The notes: a model not told the origin generated them from the letters alone. Numbered from the stretch's first letter, positions 1 through 10,493 are shown. The stretch is DNA of 22,882 nucleotides from Jimgerdemannia flammicorona (GCA_003990745.1 RBNI01001349.1:1-22882); one strand, 5' to 3'. Numbers and translations: made by a program.

Positions 1-403
1 AACAAAAAAAAAAAAAAAAAAAGTGTGAGCCATCCGACGAACATGCTATAAAGGTCAATACGGGATAATTAGGTATATACATTGTGGGAATCACACACTT
101 CCTTCCGTCGTGGGAAGAATTTTGTTTGATACAAACACGGATTCGCGCGTGAAAAGGCACCATTAACCCATGTTGGAAATGGTTTGGCTCGTTTGAACAT
201 AAGCCACCCACCGAACTCCTCGTGGCTATATACGTAAATGTGCTGCACGCCAATCCTTCCTCAGGAAGCTTCCAGACCTGATGTCTCAAACTTCTGCCCC
301 TCGTCACATGACCTCCCTTACTCACGCCACACGCGTAGATTTAAAAACCCCATTAGCTTTATTCACCCCCAAAGCACAAAAACGACAAACAACACTTTAA
401 GCA
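1..403. other. Upstream flank of the 98-aa gene
   Basis: This stretch opens with an A-run of about 20 bases and then has mixed composition without a frame I would call coding. It ends in the pyrimidine- and A-rich leader directly before the ATG at 404. It presumably contains the promoter and 5' leader of the small gene. No tRNA or repeat was seen. Confidence 0.5.
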
Positions 404-922
404 ATGCCTATCTCCAAAGAACTCGAACCAATCCACGAGCAGATCACCGTTGTGCTCGACGGTCTTAACAACTTGGAGCAGTCTGGCAAGTTTAACGAGG
501 ATGACGTGAGGCATTGGCAGGTAGGCCCTCCAGCATGTATCTCTTTTTCGATTCAATTCGTCGTTGTGGTAAATTAATGCGCCTTTTCCATCTCGCTTAC
601 CACGAAACTATCGCCCGTCGATAGAACAAGCTGCACCATATCGACGAAAGATACCGCGAGGGGTACATCGAGCCCGTACGGCAGCATCAGAACCAAAATT
701 CCCTACTCAAGGATCCGTACGAGATCCCCGGCGAGGCTGAGGTGACCGAGGTGAGAATTTGTCTTTGGGAATTGTGTAGGGCGGGGATAATCGTCATTGT
801 ATGGCAAAATATCCTGATCCTATGCTCATAGGCATTGCGAATCCGTTCTCTGCTTGGTCTTATTGTAGGAGCTGAATCGCGCGCACGAGATCGTCAGGAA
901 AATGTTGGAGAGAATTGCTTGA
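404..922 (+). CDS. Small helical conserved-type protein, 98 aa, three exons
   Basis: I do not recognise the family. Exons are 404-520, 625-750 and 869-922; both introns begin GT and end AG and fall between codons, so the frame joins cleanly to a TGA at 920-922. The second exon could start at 631 instead, because another in-frame AG lies six bases downstream. The protein begins MPISKELEPI, has about 98 residues, is rich in charged and amphipathic helix-forming residues, and shows no signal peptide or membrane segment. A central stretch (HHIDERYREGYIEP, about residues 42-55) and a C-terminal helix (ELNRAHEIVRKMLERIA) look like short coiled-coil or complex-subunit helices. The open frame preserved across two introns makes it a real gene. 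A likely poly(A) signal AATAAA lies at 1060-1065. It converges with the channel gene downstream. Function unknown. Confidence 0.72.
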
Positions 923-1806
923 GCGTCGTCAACCGCGCGTATTGCCGCAGCGGCCTGAGTGAGCAATATTTAGGTATTGCGTTTGAATATGATGACGGAA
1001 ACTGTACAAATCTGATATAAAGAGACAGATATGTGTATCACGTGACATGAGACTCACCCAATAAACCAATCTCAAGCTTGTGGGAAGGTACGACAATGGA
1101 TGAACGTCGTGTTGAAGGAGAGGTACCGGGCGTGCGATGTCCGGAAATAGCAAGGTGTGCTGAAAGAACGCGTTCGGTCGGTTCGGGTGGGAAAGATGAT
1201 ATTGTAACTTGAAAAATGCAGCGAAGACAGTATGCGTATGTGGCTGTATGGGATGCTGGAAGTTGAAGGAAATGACGTTAGTATGATGTATAATAACGGG
1301 TAGTCGTGTATTAAATCGGACGAAGGGTTATGAAAGCGGAAATTACGGAGGTAATGGGTAAAGGCGACGGGAAGCTGTGTAGCATTCCTTCCTTACCTTT
1401 CACTGCTCCCCCTTAAGATTAAAGGCGGGGAGGGACGACAAATGTATCTCGTACTCAGTCATGAATTACCTTCTGTGATTCGCCTCAGTAAACAGACGGT
1501 GAATAAATCCTTAATTGGACATGTGAACTTCACTAGCAACTATTAAACTATCAAAGGCTGGCAACATTCTCATTATACGGCAATGAGAGCACGTCATTCG
1601 GAAATGAAGACTCAGAAGAATGAAGGTGTGGTAGTATGGGGGAAACAACTATTAAACTACAAAGAAATACAACGACAAAGGGGAGGCGTAAAGAACAACC
1701 ATCATATTTTGATATTGATATTGCCACGAGGGGGGAGGCTGAAGTTCTGTGTGTTCTAGACCAGAGGAGAGCAAACTCCCCAATAATGAACCATCCGCGT
1801 ACCAGT
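923..1806. other. Intergenic region between converging genes
   Basis: It holds the 3' end of the 98-aa gene (AATAAA at 1060-1065) and, from the right, the 3' end of the channel gene. Open frames across it on both strands are short and lack coding character, and I see no RNA gene or mobile element. A purine-rich, locally GC-rich tract lies near 1400-1440. Confidence 0.5.
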
Positions 1807-4800
1807 CTATGCCGAAGAGCTAGACGGCACCGTCCGTTTTCGGCCGTCGCAATTTCCAGGATCTCGGTTGCCCTTTGGTTTCGCGAGCTTATCCAACTTC
1901 GCCCCAATATCATCCAGGTGCTTCCTGTGTGTCTTCTCCATCTTGGTTACGAGCTCTCGCAACTCGTAGATTTCGGCCGACTTGGCCTCCGGCAACCACT
2001 CCGCGTCGCGGTTTCTCCACACCTCAACTTTATTTGGATCGGCCTCATAGTAAACAAACCGCGGGAAATAAGCTGGGTTCTCTCTCTCCGACGGCCACAG
2101 CAATGTGCGTTCGATTCCCACGACCATCTCGGCGAGTTCGCGAATCCAGCGGCGTCGGTTTTCTTCCGTGTTTCTGTTGGAGAGGTCGCTGACGATCGCT
2201 ATGAAGGTATTGAACATGACGAGCGTGGTGAGGATGAAAAACGCAATCTTGAGAGTGTCGATCATTGGGTCGCCGCCCCAGGAGGCAGTGGAGGGATAGT
2301 CGCCTGTCAGGAACATGTAGACAGCTTTGAGGGATTGGTGGAACCGCGCGAACATGATGGTGTCGTCGACCGGCTCGGTCATCGCAAAGGCCATGCCGTC
2401 AGAAAGTGTGCCGTTGAAAATGTTACCTGCGGATGGTATCTTCGGGCGAAGATACATGTATAAGGCATTTGAAGATGCTAGTGCCGTTGGAGAATAATAA
2501 TGTTTGTTAAATATGTTATGCCAAATTTATAAATTGTTAGAAAGAATATTTAAATACATCATCGAGACGCATACCAAACACAACGGCACCCAGGATCGTC
2601 AGGAAAGCCACCACATGCTTGAGCAACGCCACCGTGGCGTAGATGTACATTCTAACAGGCCTGAATACTCGGAGCTGCAGCAAGGTGTGAAACCACACGA
2701 GTAGAATGGTGACCGTCACGACCCAACCCTCTTTCGGCGTGGATGGAATACTTCGGATAACGAGGACCGCAGTGGCGGTAGTGAAACCCAGAACGACAAG
2801 ATCGAACAAATTATAGAGCGACGCAATATATCTGCGTCCAGAATGAACCAGCTGCCAGGATTCTTGAGCAAGTCGCACAATGTTGTAAAGGAGAACGAGG
2901 ACCATCAGCCCAGAGGCCACTTTCGAGTCGCTTCCACCAGGCAGTGTGATGGCGATGAGGAAGATAATGTAAATGGCGATCAGGGGTACCAAGCGAGCTG
3001 TGATCCACCGATGCCGGGCGAACGTCCGCCACTTGAAAAGTATTAGAACTTCCATAAACGGCAGACCAAATATTTCGTCGTTGTCGCGCATCAGTTCCAC
3101 AGTGGCGGAGAAAGCGCTTTCGGGCACCGGCCATTTCGTGCCGAAAAAGCTTTGCTGAGGCTGACAGTTCTCATCATTCCTGGAGATTGAGATCCCGTAT
3201 TTGCAGAAGTCCGGTATCGAAGTGACACACAACACCGACTGGCGAAACGAGGTTGATTGCCGCTGTGGCAAGAACCGGCTCCAGAGGGAGATCCAATACA
3301 AGAGAAACTGAGCGAGGTATCGCGTGCACCTCCATGAAAGATACGTACGATCAACAACGAAGACACCATGGGCGAACGTGGCGAACTCGGGTGAGTTCAC
3401 GTACTGGATTTGCCCGCTCCGACAGTCTCGAGGGTAGCTGTACGGCTTAAACCGCCCCGGCACTACTCCAACTTTGTACGGCGTTGGGGTATATGAGGCC
3501 GCGCGAAGGATTGTGACAGCCGTAGCCGGAGCTTGCTCGCATATCCGTGCAAAGCAAACGCTCAGAAATTGAAGGTACGTTGGAGATGTGATGAGGCTAC
3601 GCTCCACGTACGGCATCAGCACGTTCTCTTCCTCAGAGAGGCAATCCATGAAATTCGTCACATGTCTCTCGACCATCGAAGACGACGGCAAAACTTGCGA
3701 TAGGTACATTGATCTCCGAACCAAGTCTTTGATGAAAATCCGCTCGGCGGATGTCCAAGGGCGGTAGATGGGATCGTCCGCTTTGCTTTCCACCAAGGGT
3801 CGGCTAACGTAAGGAAGTTGGAAATCGTCCCCGAGAATCCCGAGTTTCAACAGAAATGGAAATTGTTCAATGTTCGATAAAATCTGCACCCGGCACTCCT
3901 GCGCGTCAATGGCTTGGAGATCGCCAGACACAGACGTTTTGTACAACAGACGAGTGATCTCGTACGCCGAATTCCCGTCAAATCTCATAGGGGAGTCCCT
4001 TCCGGAAGTGTTCTCATCATCATCTTCGCCCGTCCGCAAACCATTCAAAACAAGCTCCATCCCCCGCACGCTAAATACGTACCAAGAGTCGGCAAGTCGT
4101 GCGCTGCCTGCCATGATACCCCGCTGTTCTGAGCCGGGATCGCCTTTGGAGAACGGTAGCGGGCGAGTCGCGGGCCGGGACGTCTCGTAGAAGTCCCAGG
4201 ATAAGACCGTGATGGATTCAGGTCCAACGTCAAACAGGACCAGCTGAGTGTCGTCACGAGAGAAGCCCACGAATTTCCAGTATGGCTTGGGAAGACATGA
4301 ACCGTCCGAACGTCGGGCGTTGGCGATGCTGACCTCTGCCAAAACGGCGCCAGTTTCCACGAAGACGACTCTTAGCACAGGGCCGGGTAGTAACTCGGCA
4401 AGCAATTGTCTTTCGTCCCCCTGGGAAATGGCGTAGTCCATGGCCTCTCCTTCATTCACAAGGCGAGAGTCCTGAATCGAGCGTAGCTGAACCCATCCGT
4501 CGTTGTCTATTGGGTGAGATTTGAAATACTGTTCGGCTAGCCTGTAGGTGTTACCCGGACAGTCGATGAACGGGTAGTAGGCCATGTGTTCATTATAGCA
4601 GTGTAGGATGGTGCGAAAGTCGTTATTGTAGACCAGTATCGTTCCTTGCCGATCGGAGAAGAGGAGGTGTCGAATCTCTGATTCGTCGTAGGTGAACCAG
4701 GTTGCGCAGGCGCCCAAGCATTGTATGGTGATGAGCTGTGGCGCATGAATCCTACCAAGATCGTCAACGGAGATGGCACCATGGTTGAAGAAGTCCCCGA

Positions 4801-5248
4801 CGATTGGCAGTACAATGTGCTTCCCGTCGTTGGAGATTGCGGCGCCGTCTGCGCACGAATTGCACAGAATAACGTCAGCCTCGCTCTCGAAGCTCTTCAT
4901 GCACACTAGTTTGTCACCTTGCTTTATGACGACCCACACGATGACAATAACGGGACGACTGGGCTCGAGGCCGAGCGCGGTCTCGGTCAAAACCGATATC
5001 AGATGGCTCCCATCCGCAGAAACGGCTACGGCGATCGCACTGAACGATGTCTTTTCCGAAGGTACGACAATGGCACTGTCTGAAATTTTCACGACACCTC
5101 CTTGGGCTGCGTCGTTTCGCATGCGCCCGTGGTAAATCGGGCCGGCAGAGGTGGTATGGATGAACGTTTCCCCCTGAACGGCCGGAGGGATTTCGATAAC
5201 GTGAGCCAGGTCGGTGATGTCTGTTTCGTGGTTCGTTACTATTGCCAT
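1807..5248 (-). CDS. Ion-channel (TRP-like Ion_trans) protein with beta-propeller-like N-terminus, 1114 aa
   Basis: Two exons: 2575-5248 and 1807-2477. The 97-nt intron splits a codon after GTATGC/..CTAG signals, and the splice joins AVVF to ASSNALY, which restores transmembrane helix S5. The ATG at 5248 is chosen because the longer open frame upstream starts at a TTG. Residues about 1-450 form short hydrophobic strand blocks with Ser/Asp-Gly turns (for example VAVSADGSHLISVL), like a degenerate WD40 or quinoprotein propeller. Residues 450-740 are mostly helical linker. Residues about 747-990 are the channel: S1 747-771, S2 777-800, S3 806-831, S4/S5 841-893, pore loop with VYMFLTGDYP near 944-953, and S6 965-988 (MFNTFIAIVSDL). 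A charged coiled-coil tail, about 1050-1100, follows. Expected role is a non-selective or calcium-permeable cation channel in a cellular membrane. Ion selectivity cannot be read from sequence. Family placement rests on topology and pore/S6 pattern. Confidence 0.85.
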
Positions 5249-5768
5249 GCCGCTGTCTTGCAAAGGAGGGAAACGCGAATGGTTACGATGGTGTGTCTAT
5301 TCGTTGCTGCTTGTTGCGGCGACATGTCGACATGAAGGTCAGCTGCCAAGGCAAGGGTCGTAGGATTAACCAGACGCGTCTTTTACGAACCACGTGTGAC
5401 TCTGTTCCCATCATATGGCGTCATTTCATCACTTGCCCCCCCAAATCGAATATCTGTGGTAACCACTCGTCTTTTTTTTTTTTTTTTTTTTTGTTATTTG
5501 AGAGATTCTAAAAAAAATTTACATGCCAGCTCTTTCAAAGCTGCACAATCACACAAAGAATGCATGATTGTCATGCATTCACACGTTCCCCTGTCCATCT
5601 TATCGACGCGAATTGGTCACATCAGTAACTCCCACTCCATGAAGATATGCCAAGTCAGGAGAAGTTCGTCGCCGAGCTCACCGAGTGGGCTTTCCAGGAG
5701 AAGAACCCATATCCCTTTTACATGAGAAGACCCAGAACGATCATGGCAAGCTGGACGACAGGAATCGC
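5249..5768. other. Intergenic region with poly-T tract and hairpin
   Basis: This region lies between the tubulin stop and the channel start, both on the minus strand. On the channel side are a CACGTG at 5391-5396 and the palindrome GACGCGTC at 5373-5380, plausible promoter elements 125-150 bp upstream of the channel ATG. A T-run of about 21 bases follows near 5472-5492. A perfect 10-bp hairpin is at 5558-5580. A small frame at 5647-5775 that resembles part of a known protein is reported separately. Confidence 0.55.
5558..5580. repeat. Perfect 10-bp inverted repeat, 3-nt loop
   Basis: GAATGCATGA at 5558-5567 and its exact reverse complement TCATGCATTC at 5571-5580 are separated by TTG. It lies about 190 nt past the alpha-tubulin stop, so it could fold in that transcript's 3' UTR. 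It could instead be a palindromic protein-binding site, since each arm itself contains the palindrome ATGCAT. Confidence 0.8.
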
Positions 5769-7611
5769 TCAGTAGTCTTCGGGCTCGGTCTCGCTCTCGC
5801 CGAGTGAGTCGGAGCCGACCTCCTCGTAGTCCTTCTCAAGGGCAGCCAAGTCCTCGCGGGCCTCGGAGAACTCACCCTCCTCCATACCCTCGCCGACATA
5901 CCAGTGGACGAAGGCGCGCTTGGCATACATGAGGTCGAACTTGTGGTCGAGACGGGCCCAGGCCTCTGCGATGGCGGTGGTGTTGGACAGCATGCAGACA
6001 GCGCGCTGAACTTTAGCCACATCGCCACCGGGCACGGTAGTCGGGGGCTGGTAGTTGATTCCGACCTTGAAGCCAGTCGGGCACCAATCGACGAACTGAA
6101 TGGTGCGCTTGGTCTTGATGGTAGCGATAGCGGCGCTGGTGTCCTTGGGGACGACGTCGCCGCGATATAGCAGGCAGCAGGCCATGTACTTGCCGTGGCG
6201 GGGATCGCACTTGACCATCTGGTTTGTAGGCTCGAAACAAGCCGAGGTTATCTCGGCGACCGAGAGCTGTTCGTGGTAGGCCTTGGCGGCGGAGATGATG
6301 GGGGCGTAAGTCACAAGGGGGAAATGGATACGGGGGTAGGGAACCAAGTTGGTCTGGAACTCGTTCAAATCGACGTTGAGCGAGCCGTCGAAGCGAAGCG
6401 AGGCGGTGATGGAGGACACGACCTGGGCGATGAGCCGGTTCAGGTTGGTGTAGGTGGGAAGCTCGATGTCGAGGTTGCGACGGCAAATGTCTGGTAGAGC
6501 ATTATTAATGAGTCGTAGGCAAAATAAATTAATGTCGTGAGCCAATGAAATGGGATCATCAAATTTGCGTTGACTTATTCTATCCTCCATACGAATTCAT
6601 AAGATTCATTCTCAAGCAATAAATTGAATGGCGTACCATAGATGGCCTCGTTGTCAACCATGAATGCGCAATCCGAGTGCTCCAAGGTAGTGTGGGTGGT
6701 AAGGATGGAGTTGTAGGGCTCAACAACTGAGGTGGCAACCTGGGGAGCAGGATAGACTGAGAATTCGAGCTTGGATTTCTTGCCATAATCGACCGAGAGA
6801 CGCTCGAGAAGGAGGGCGCCGAAGCCGGAACCGGTGCCACCACCAAAGGAGTGGAAGACGAGAAAGCCTTGGAGACCAGTACAATTGTCGGCTAGCTTGC
6901 GGATGCGATCGAGGACGGAATCGACGAGCTCCTTGCCAACGGTGTAGTGACCACGGGCGTAGTTGTTGGCGGCGTCCTCCTTGCCGGTGATCAGTTGCTC
7001 TGTTTATTAGGTTAGGCGTTGATAGCATGATCACAAAATCTCGACACAGCTACACCTTACATAATACTACAGCGTCTAAGAAGCTCTCCCCCCCCCCTCC
7101 ACACCAAAAGAAACATACCAGGGTGGAAGAGCTGGCGGTAGGTGCCAGTACGGACCTCATCCACAACGGAGGGCTCTAAATCGATCATGACGGTACGGGG
7201 AACGTGCTTGCCATTGCCAGTCTCCGAAAAGAAGGTGTCAAAGCTGTATTCATCCGGAAAAGGAAAAAAGAAAAATCGGAGGGGTTATTGTTGACTCGGG
7301 AGTGCATGGCTCAAACTCAGAAAGTGACTGACTGATTGAGATCGTGACGCTTACGAAGTGTCACCAGTCTTGTTGTCGGCGCTGATGGTGCCATCAGGTT
7401 GAATACCGTGCTCAAGACAGTACTACAAAACCGGGGGGGGGGGATGGAAAACAGGTGTTATTGAGGATTTATTGGTTGGTTTTACACATCGCTTCGCTGT
7501 CAGTAGATGTCCTTCATTTTCTTTGCTGTATACGTAACGTACCAATTCCCAACAGGCGTTACCGATCTGAACACCGGCCTGACCAACGTGGACAGAGATG
7601 CACTCACGCAT
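5769..7611 (-). CDS. TUB1: Alpha-tubulin
   Basis: Five exons: 7543-7611, 7355-7422, 7119-7243, 6637-6999 and 5769-6490. All introns are GT-AG, and the total is 1347 nt, giving 448 aa, close to the usual 450. The protein starts [17 protein letters not shown], the alpha-tubulin N-terminus. It carries the GTP-binding loop GGGTGSG at residues 140-146 and the catalytic glutamate (LNEFQTNL, E252) that acts on the GTP of the neighbouring beta-tubulin. The acidic tail ends in EPEDY, keeping the terminal tyrosine. It pairs with beta-tubulin to form microtubules for spindle and transport. The loop near residue 40 reads SADNKTGD and is two residues shorter than the animal form, so the acetylation lysine is not clearly kept at position 40. 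The short 5' exons interrupted by several introns, before a long last exon, are typical of fungal tubulin genes. Identification is secure. Confidence 0.98.
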
Positions 7612-8557
7612 GTTTGAGGTTGAAGTGGGAAGAGGGGAGGGAAGGGGGATGTCAAGGGGGTTTTGTTAGGATGTGTTCAAGTTAGGGAGAACGGCCTAAG
7701 GGAACAAAGACAGCGGGAGCAGGGTGGTCCTTGGTCTTATACGCCAGACAGGGGACGGGCGTGACGGCGAACGAGCCGATGAACCTCCGGGCCAACCAAT
7801 CACAATACGCCAAACCAGCCCGAAGCGGGACGCCGCCCGTATTTGGCTCTGCGCCACGCGCTTCCTCGCACTCAACACACGAATGATTATTTCTTTATTT
7901 CAACCCGGTTTCCCAACTGTTCCATAACAAGGCACACCACACCCCCAGACACCACCCCAAAATTATACTCCACCCGCGTACAACAAACACCATGTTTAGA
8001 GCGTGTATTGGTATTTGCAATCATGCTAAGGTCATGCTAAGCGCCTCTACCGTTCTAATTAAAATCCAGAAAAGAAAAGAAACCCAAAACAATTCGCATC
8101 CATCACACATGGCACGGCTATGCTGGCCTAAGCCTGAAAAATCTATACATCAAATCAATCAATACCTGATAAGAGAAACCAATCAAAACAACAAAGATAA
8201 ACCTAAACCGATATTGCGAGAAATGCAAAGTTCGCCGGAAAGACACATTAGAAACGAGACAGATGTGAATAATGATGTGGCAAAACGTATCATTATGCAA
8301 AAAAAAAAAAAGGTAAATATAATGTGGTCAAAGAAAAAAGTCGTAAAAGAAAAACTATCATTTCGCGCATTTTACCATGAGACCTTTATTTCCCAACTGC
8401 AAAATGCATTGTCTAAACCCGACGCAAAGCTTCAGCTCCTCGCACTGGCGTAGAAGTGAAATCCCGCAATGCAATGTCTGTTTGAACTGAAATCCGATTG
8501 CCAAGCCAGCCGTCCGACTCTCAAACTCGTACACACACGCATACATCCCTCGGCGCA
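7612..8557. other. Intergenic region: tubulin promoter and 3' end of the GW-rich gene
   Basis: The left part (7612-7880) is the alpha-tubulin 5' region. The middle (7880-8350) is A-rich, with an A-run at about 8300. A 153-codon frame on the plus strand there is Lys/Asn/Gln-rich and unconvincing. The right part is the 3' UTR of the gene ending at 8558, with a minus-strand AATAAA at 8390-8385, about 170 nt beyond that stop. Confidence 0.55.
7736..7800 (-). promoter_or_regulatory. Probable alpha-tubulin core promoter (TATA-like and CCAAT box)
   Basis: Read on the minus strand, GTATAAG covers 7742-7736, about 125 nt before the ATG at 7611. An inverted CCAAT box (CCAAT on the plus strand at 7796-7800) lies a further 55 nt upstream. 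The spacing is right for a strongly expressed housekeeping gene. This is motif recognition only. Confidence 0.5.
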
Positions 8558-10432
8558 TCACTGCAACCTCTCCTCCTTTTGCCCACGGATCAGGTCCTCC
8601 AGCGCTGGCTGCACGATTGGGTTCGTCACGCGCCATACGCGACAAAACCGTTTAGCCAGATCCGCAGGCTCGTCGTACATGTACACCCGTATCGGCTCCT
8701 GTCGACCATCCTCGAGCTCCACGTTGATTGTCACCAGGAGCGTCCCACGAGCCGGGTCCACCCGATCGTTCTGTGTCGTCGACGCGGGTGCAGATGCGGG
8801 CGCGGGCGCAGGCGCAGGCGCAGGGATACCTGGCGGAGGTCTGCTGACCGACGGCCATTGTTGAGAGCCCAATGACGGCTTCTTACCTTGCTGCGGTTGG
8901 ACCGGCGATTGCGCCAAAGGAGTTTTCCCCCACACCGACGAACTGGGTTGCGATTGTCTGGGCTGCTGACCTTGCACCTGTGGTTGGGGCTTTGGCGGCG
9001 GCGGAGTGTTCTGTGACCAGAATCGCTGCGACGCAAGTGGCCCACTGGCCCAACCACCCGCACCAGCGGCGACGGGGCGAGACGGTGGAGGAACAGCACC
9101 CGGCCTCTTGATCGTATCTTGCTGTGCAGCAACAGAACCCGGCTTCTTGATCGGAGATGAAGCAGCAGAACCCGACCTTTTGATCGCATCTTGCTGTTGT
9201 GGAGTGGGTTTGGGCTTGCTACTCATGGAGGGTGTCATCGGTGCGGGCGCGAGTTTCGACGGGGTCTTGGCGGTCGCGACACGGGCGGTAGACATTGAAG
9301 CCAAAGGTTTGGCGGCGAGACCCGACTTCGCCTTGCCCCCCCTTCCTACTTTTTTCGAGACTGGTTGGCCCTCACGCTGGCGCAGGATGGCTGCCTCATC
9401 GACCGGGATGAAGTTACGACCTTTGCGATGCAGGTTACCGGCCCCTAGGCCGTCAGCACGAATCTTGGCATTCGGGTCCATGAGTTGGTGCCACCCTGCA
9501 AGAGGATCAACCGGCGGCGCATCAGGCTCTTCGGACTTTGCAGGTTCTTCAGACTTTGCGGGCGCTTCGGACTTTGCGGACTGCCGCTGACCCCATCCAG
9601 CAATGACAGGTTGGGCCCACCCGTCGTCGTCGTTCTCTTCCTCCTCTTCGTCTTCATCGAAGGACGTTGGCCAAGCCGAAGCTCGCGTCGCGGTTCCATT
9701 GTTCGTACTCTTATTCTGAGCACTCGGTCCAGAAGAGGCCGCACTGCGGTCGCTCTGACCATCCATCCATTTGTTTTGTATTCCGCGTTCGGGAGAACGA
9801 GACCTCTCAGGGTTCCTTGCTTTGGCAAATCCGTTCGAGTTGATATTCGCATTGGCGTTACCACGCTGCCTGCTATCACTGGAAGTGTCAGCCCATGAGG
9901 TCCTCGAAGCCATTGCTGTCGTTTGACTGTCTTTCCCCCACATGCTGTCGTTTCCCCACATGTTGTCGTTCCCGCCGGCACGACCACCATTGCCACCGTC
10001 GTTCCGAGTGTTGCCCAATGCAGCGGCATTGCCCCAAGTGGTACCGAGGATCGCACCCGAGCTCACGTTGGAGAAGACGCCTTTGAATGCGCCTGTAATC
10101 TCATCGGCGGGCCTGTCTCCACCGATCAGGGCGTTGTTGCTGCTGCGGGTGTTGGCGCTAGAGGCGGCACTGGTGTTGCTGGTCGGCGAGGGAGCCTCGT
10201 GTCCGTCCGGTGCCCACTCCTCGACGGTGCTGGCAAAGTCCCGAGAGGCATTGCGGGACCCGGACACGTCGGCGAGTGTTTTCTTATCCCAATCGTTGTT
10301 CCAATCGGTTTTCGGGTGTTCGAATTCGAACAGGTCACCGCCGACCAGCTTTGCCAGGCCGGAGAACTGACTCTTTCCCTTCTTCTGTTGCGATGTGTCG
10401 TCGTCGGCCCAGCGGGAGAGATTTGTCTCCAT
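8558..10432 (-). CDS. Intrinsically disordered Trp/Gly-rich protein with conserved C-terminal block, 624 aa
   Basis: This is a single long frame. I place the start at 10432 (METNLSRWADDD); the frame also has ATGs at 10510 and 10507, but those overlap the stop of the CENP-I gene. Most of the protein is low-complexity: Ser/Asn/Gly-rich, then an acidic run (FDEDEEEEENDDDGW, near 258-272), Ala-Lys-Ser-Glu-Glu-Pro repeats (about 286-303), Pro/Gln-rich stretches and an (Ala-Pro)n run near 538-547. GW or WG dipeptides recur at W133, W159, W165, W272, W280, W314, W461 and W501. The last 60 residues look folded: a strand block (LLVTINVELEDG), then YMYDEPADLAKRFC and a helix. I recall similar DEPADLA-type C-termini in fungal hypothetical proteins but no function. 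Possible roles are scaffold or RNA-related adaptor; unknown. It starts only 74 bp past the CENP-I stop on the same strand. Confidence 0.8.
   Translation of the reverse strand: METNLSRWADDDTSQQKKGKSQFSGLAKLVGGDLFEFEHPKTDWNNDWDKKTLADVSGSRNASRDFASTVEEWAPDGHEAPSPTSNTSAASSANTRSSNNALIGGDRPADEITGAFKGVFSNVSSGAILGTTWGNAAALGNTRNDGGNGGRAGGNDNMWGNDSMWGKDSQTTAMASRTSWADTSSDSRQRGNANANINSNGFAKARNPERSRSPERGIQNKWMDGQSDRSAASSGPSAQNKSTNNGTATRASAWPTSFDEDEEEEENDDDGWAQPVIAGWGQRQSAKSEAPAKSEEPAKSEEPDAPPVDPLAGWHQLMDPNAKIRADGLGAGNLHRKGRNFIPVDEAAILRQREGQPVSKKVGRGGKAKSGLAAKPLASMSTARVATAKTPSKLAPAPMTPSMSSKPKPTPQQQDAIKRSGSAASSPIKKPGSVAAQQDTIKRPGAVPPPSRPVAAGAGGWASGPLASQRFWSQNTPPPPKPQPQVQGQQPRQSQPSSSVWGKTPLAQSPVQPQQGKKPSLGSQQWPSVSRPPPGIPAPAPAPAPASAPASTTQNDRVDPARGTLLVTINVELEDGRQEPIRVYMYDEPADLAKRFCRVWRVTNPIVQPALEDLIRGQKEERLQ
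8795..8826. repeat. Hexanucleotide tandem repeat encoding (Ala-Pro)n
   Basis: A run of GCGGGC/GCAGGC units lies inside the coding sequence. On the minus strand it encodes alternating Ala and Pro just before the folded C-terminal block of the GW-rich protein. Such in-frame hexamer repeats commonly vary in copy number between strains. Confidence 0.7.
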
Positions 10433-10493
10433 TTGAGAGGGGTGAATAGGAGGAAAGGATGCAAGAATCGGACGATCAAATCCTTTTGTGTGC

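Noticed and set aside
1..22. Poly-A run as retroposon tail (also the T-run near 5472-5492)
   Set aside because: No target-site duplication or element body adjoins either run; simple homopolymer tracts are a sufficient explanation.
1636..2463. 275-codon plus-strand frame
   Set aside because: It is antisense to the second exon of the channel gene, lacks any recognisable domain, and its openness is explained by the codon use of the real gene.
7081..7443. C-run (about 7089-7098) and G-run (about 7433-7443) in tubulin introns as functional elements
   Set aside because: They lie wholly within introns and are more likely polypyrimidine/slippage tracts, with possible length errors in sequencing.
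7992..8453. 153-codon plus-strand frame downstream of the tubulin promoter
   Set aside because: Lys/Asn/Gln-rich translation of A-rich DNA, with an A-run in the middle and no family-like motif; it covers the expected 3' UTR of the GW-rich gene.
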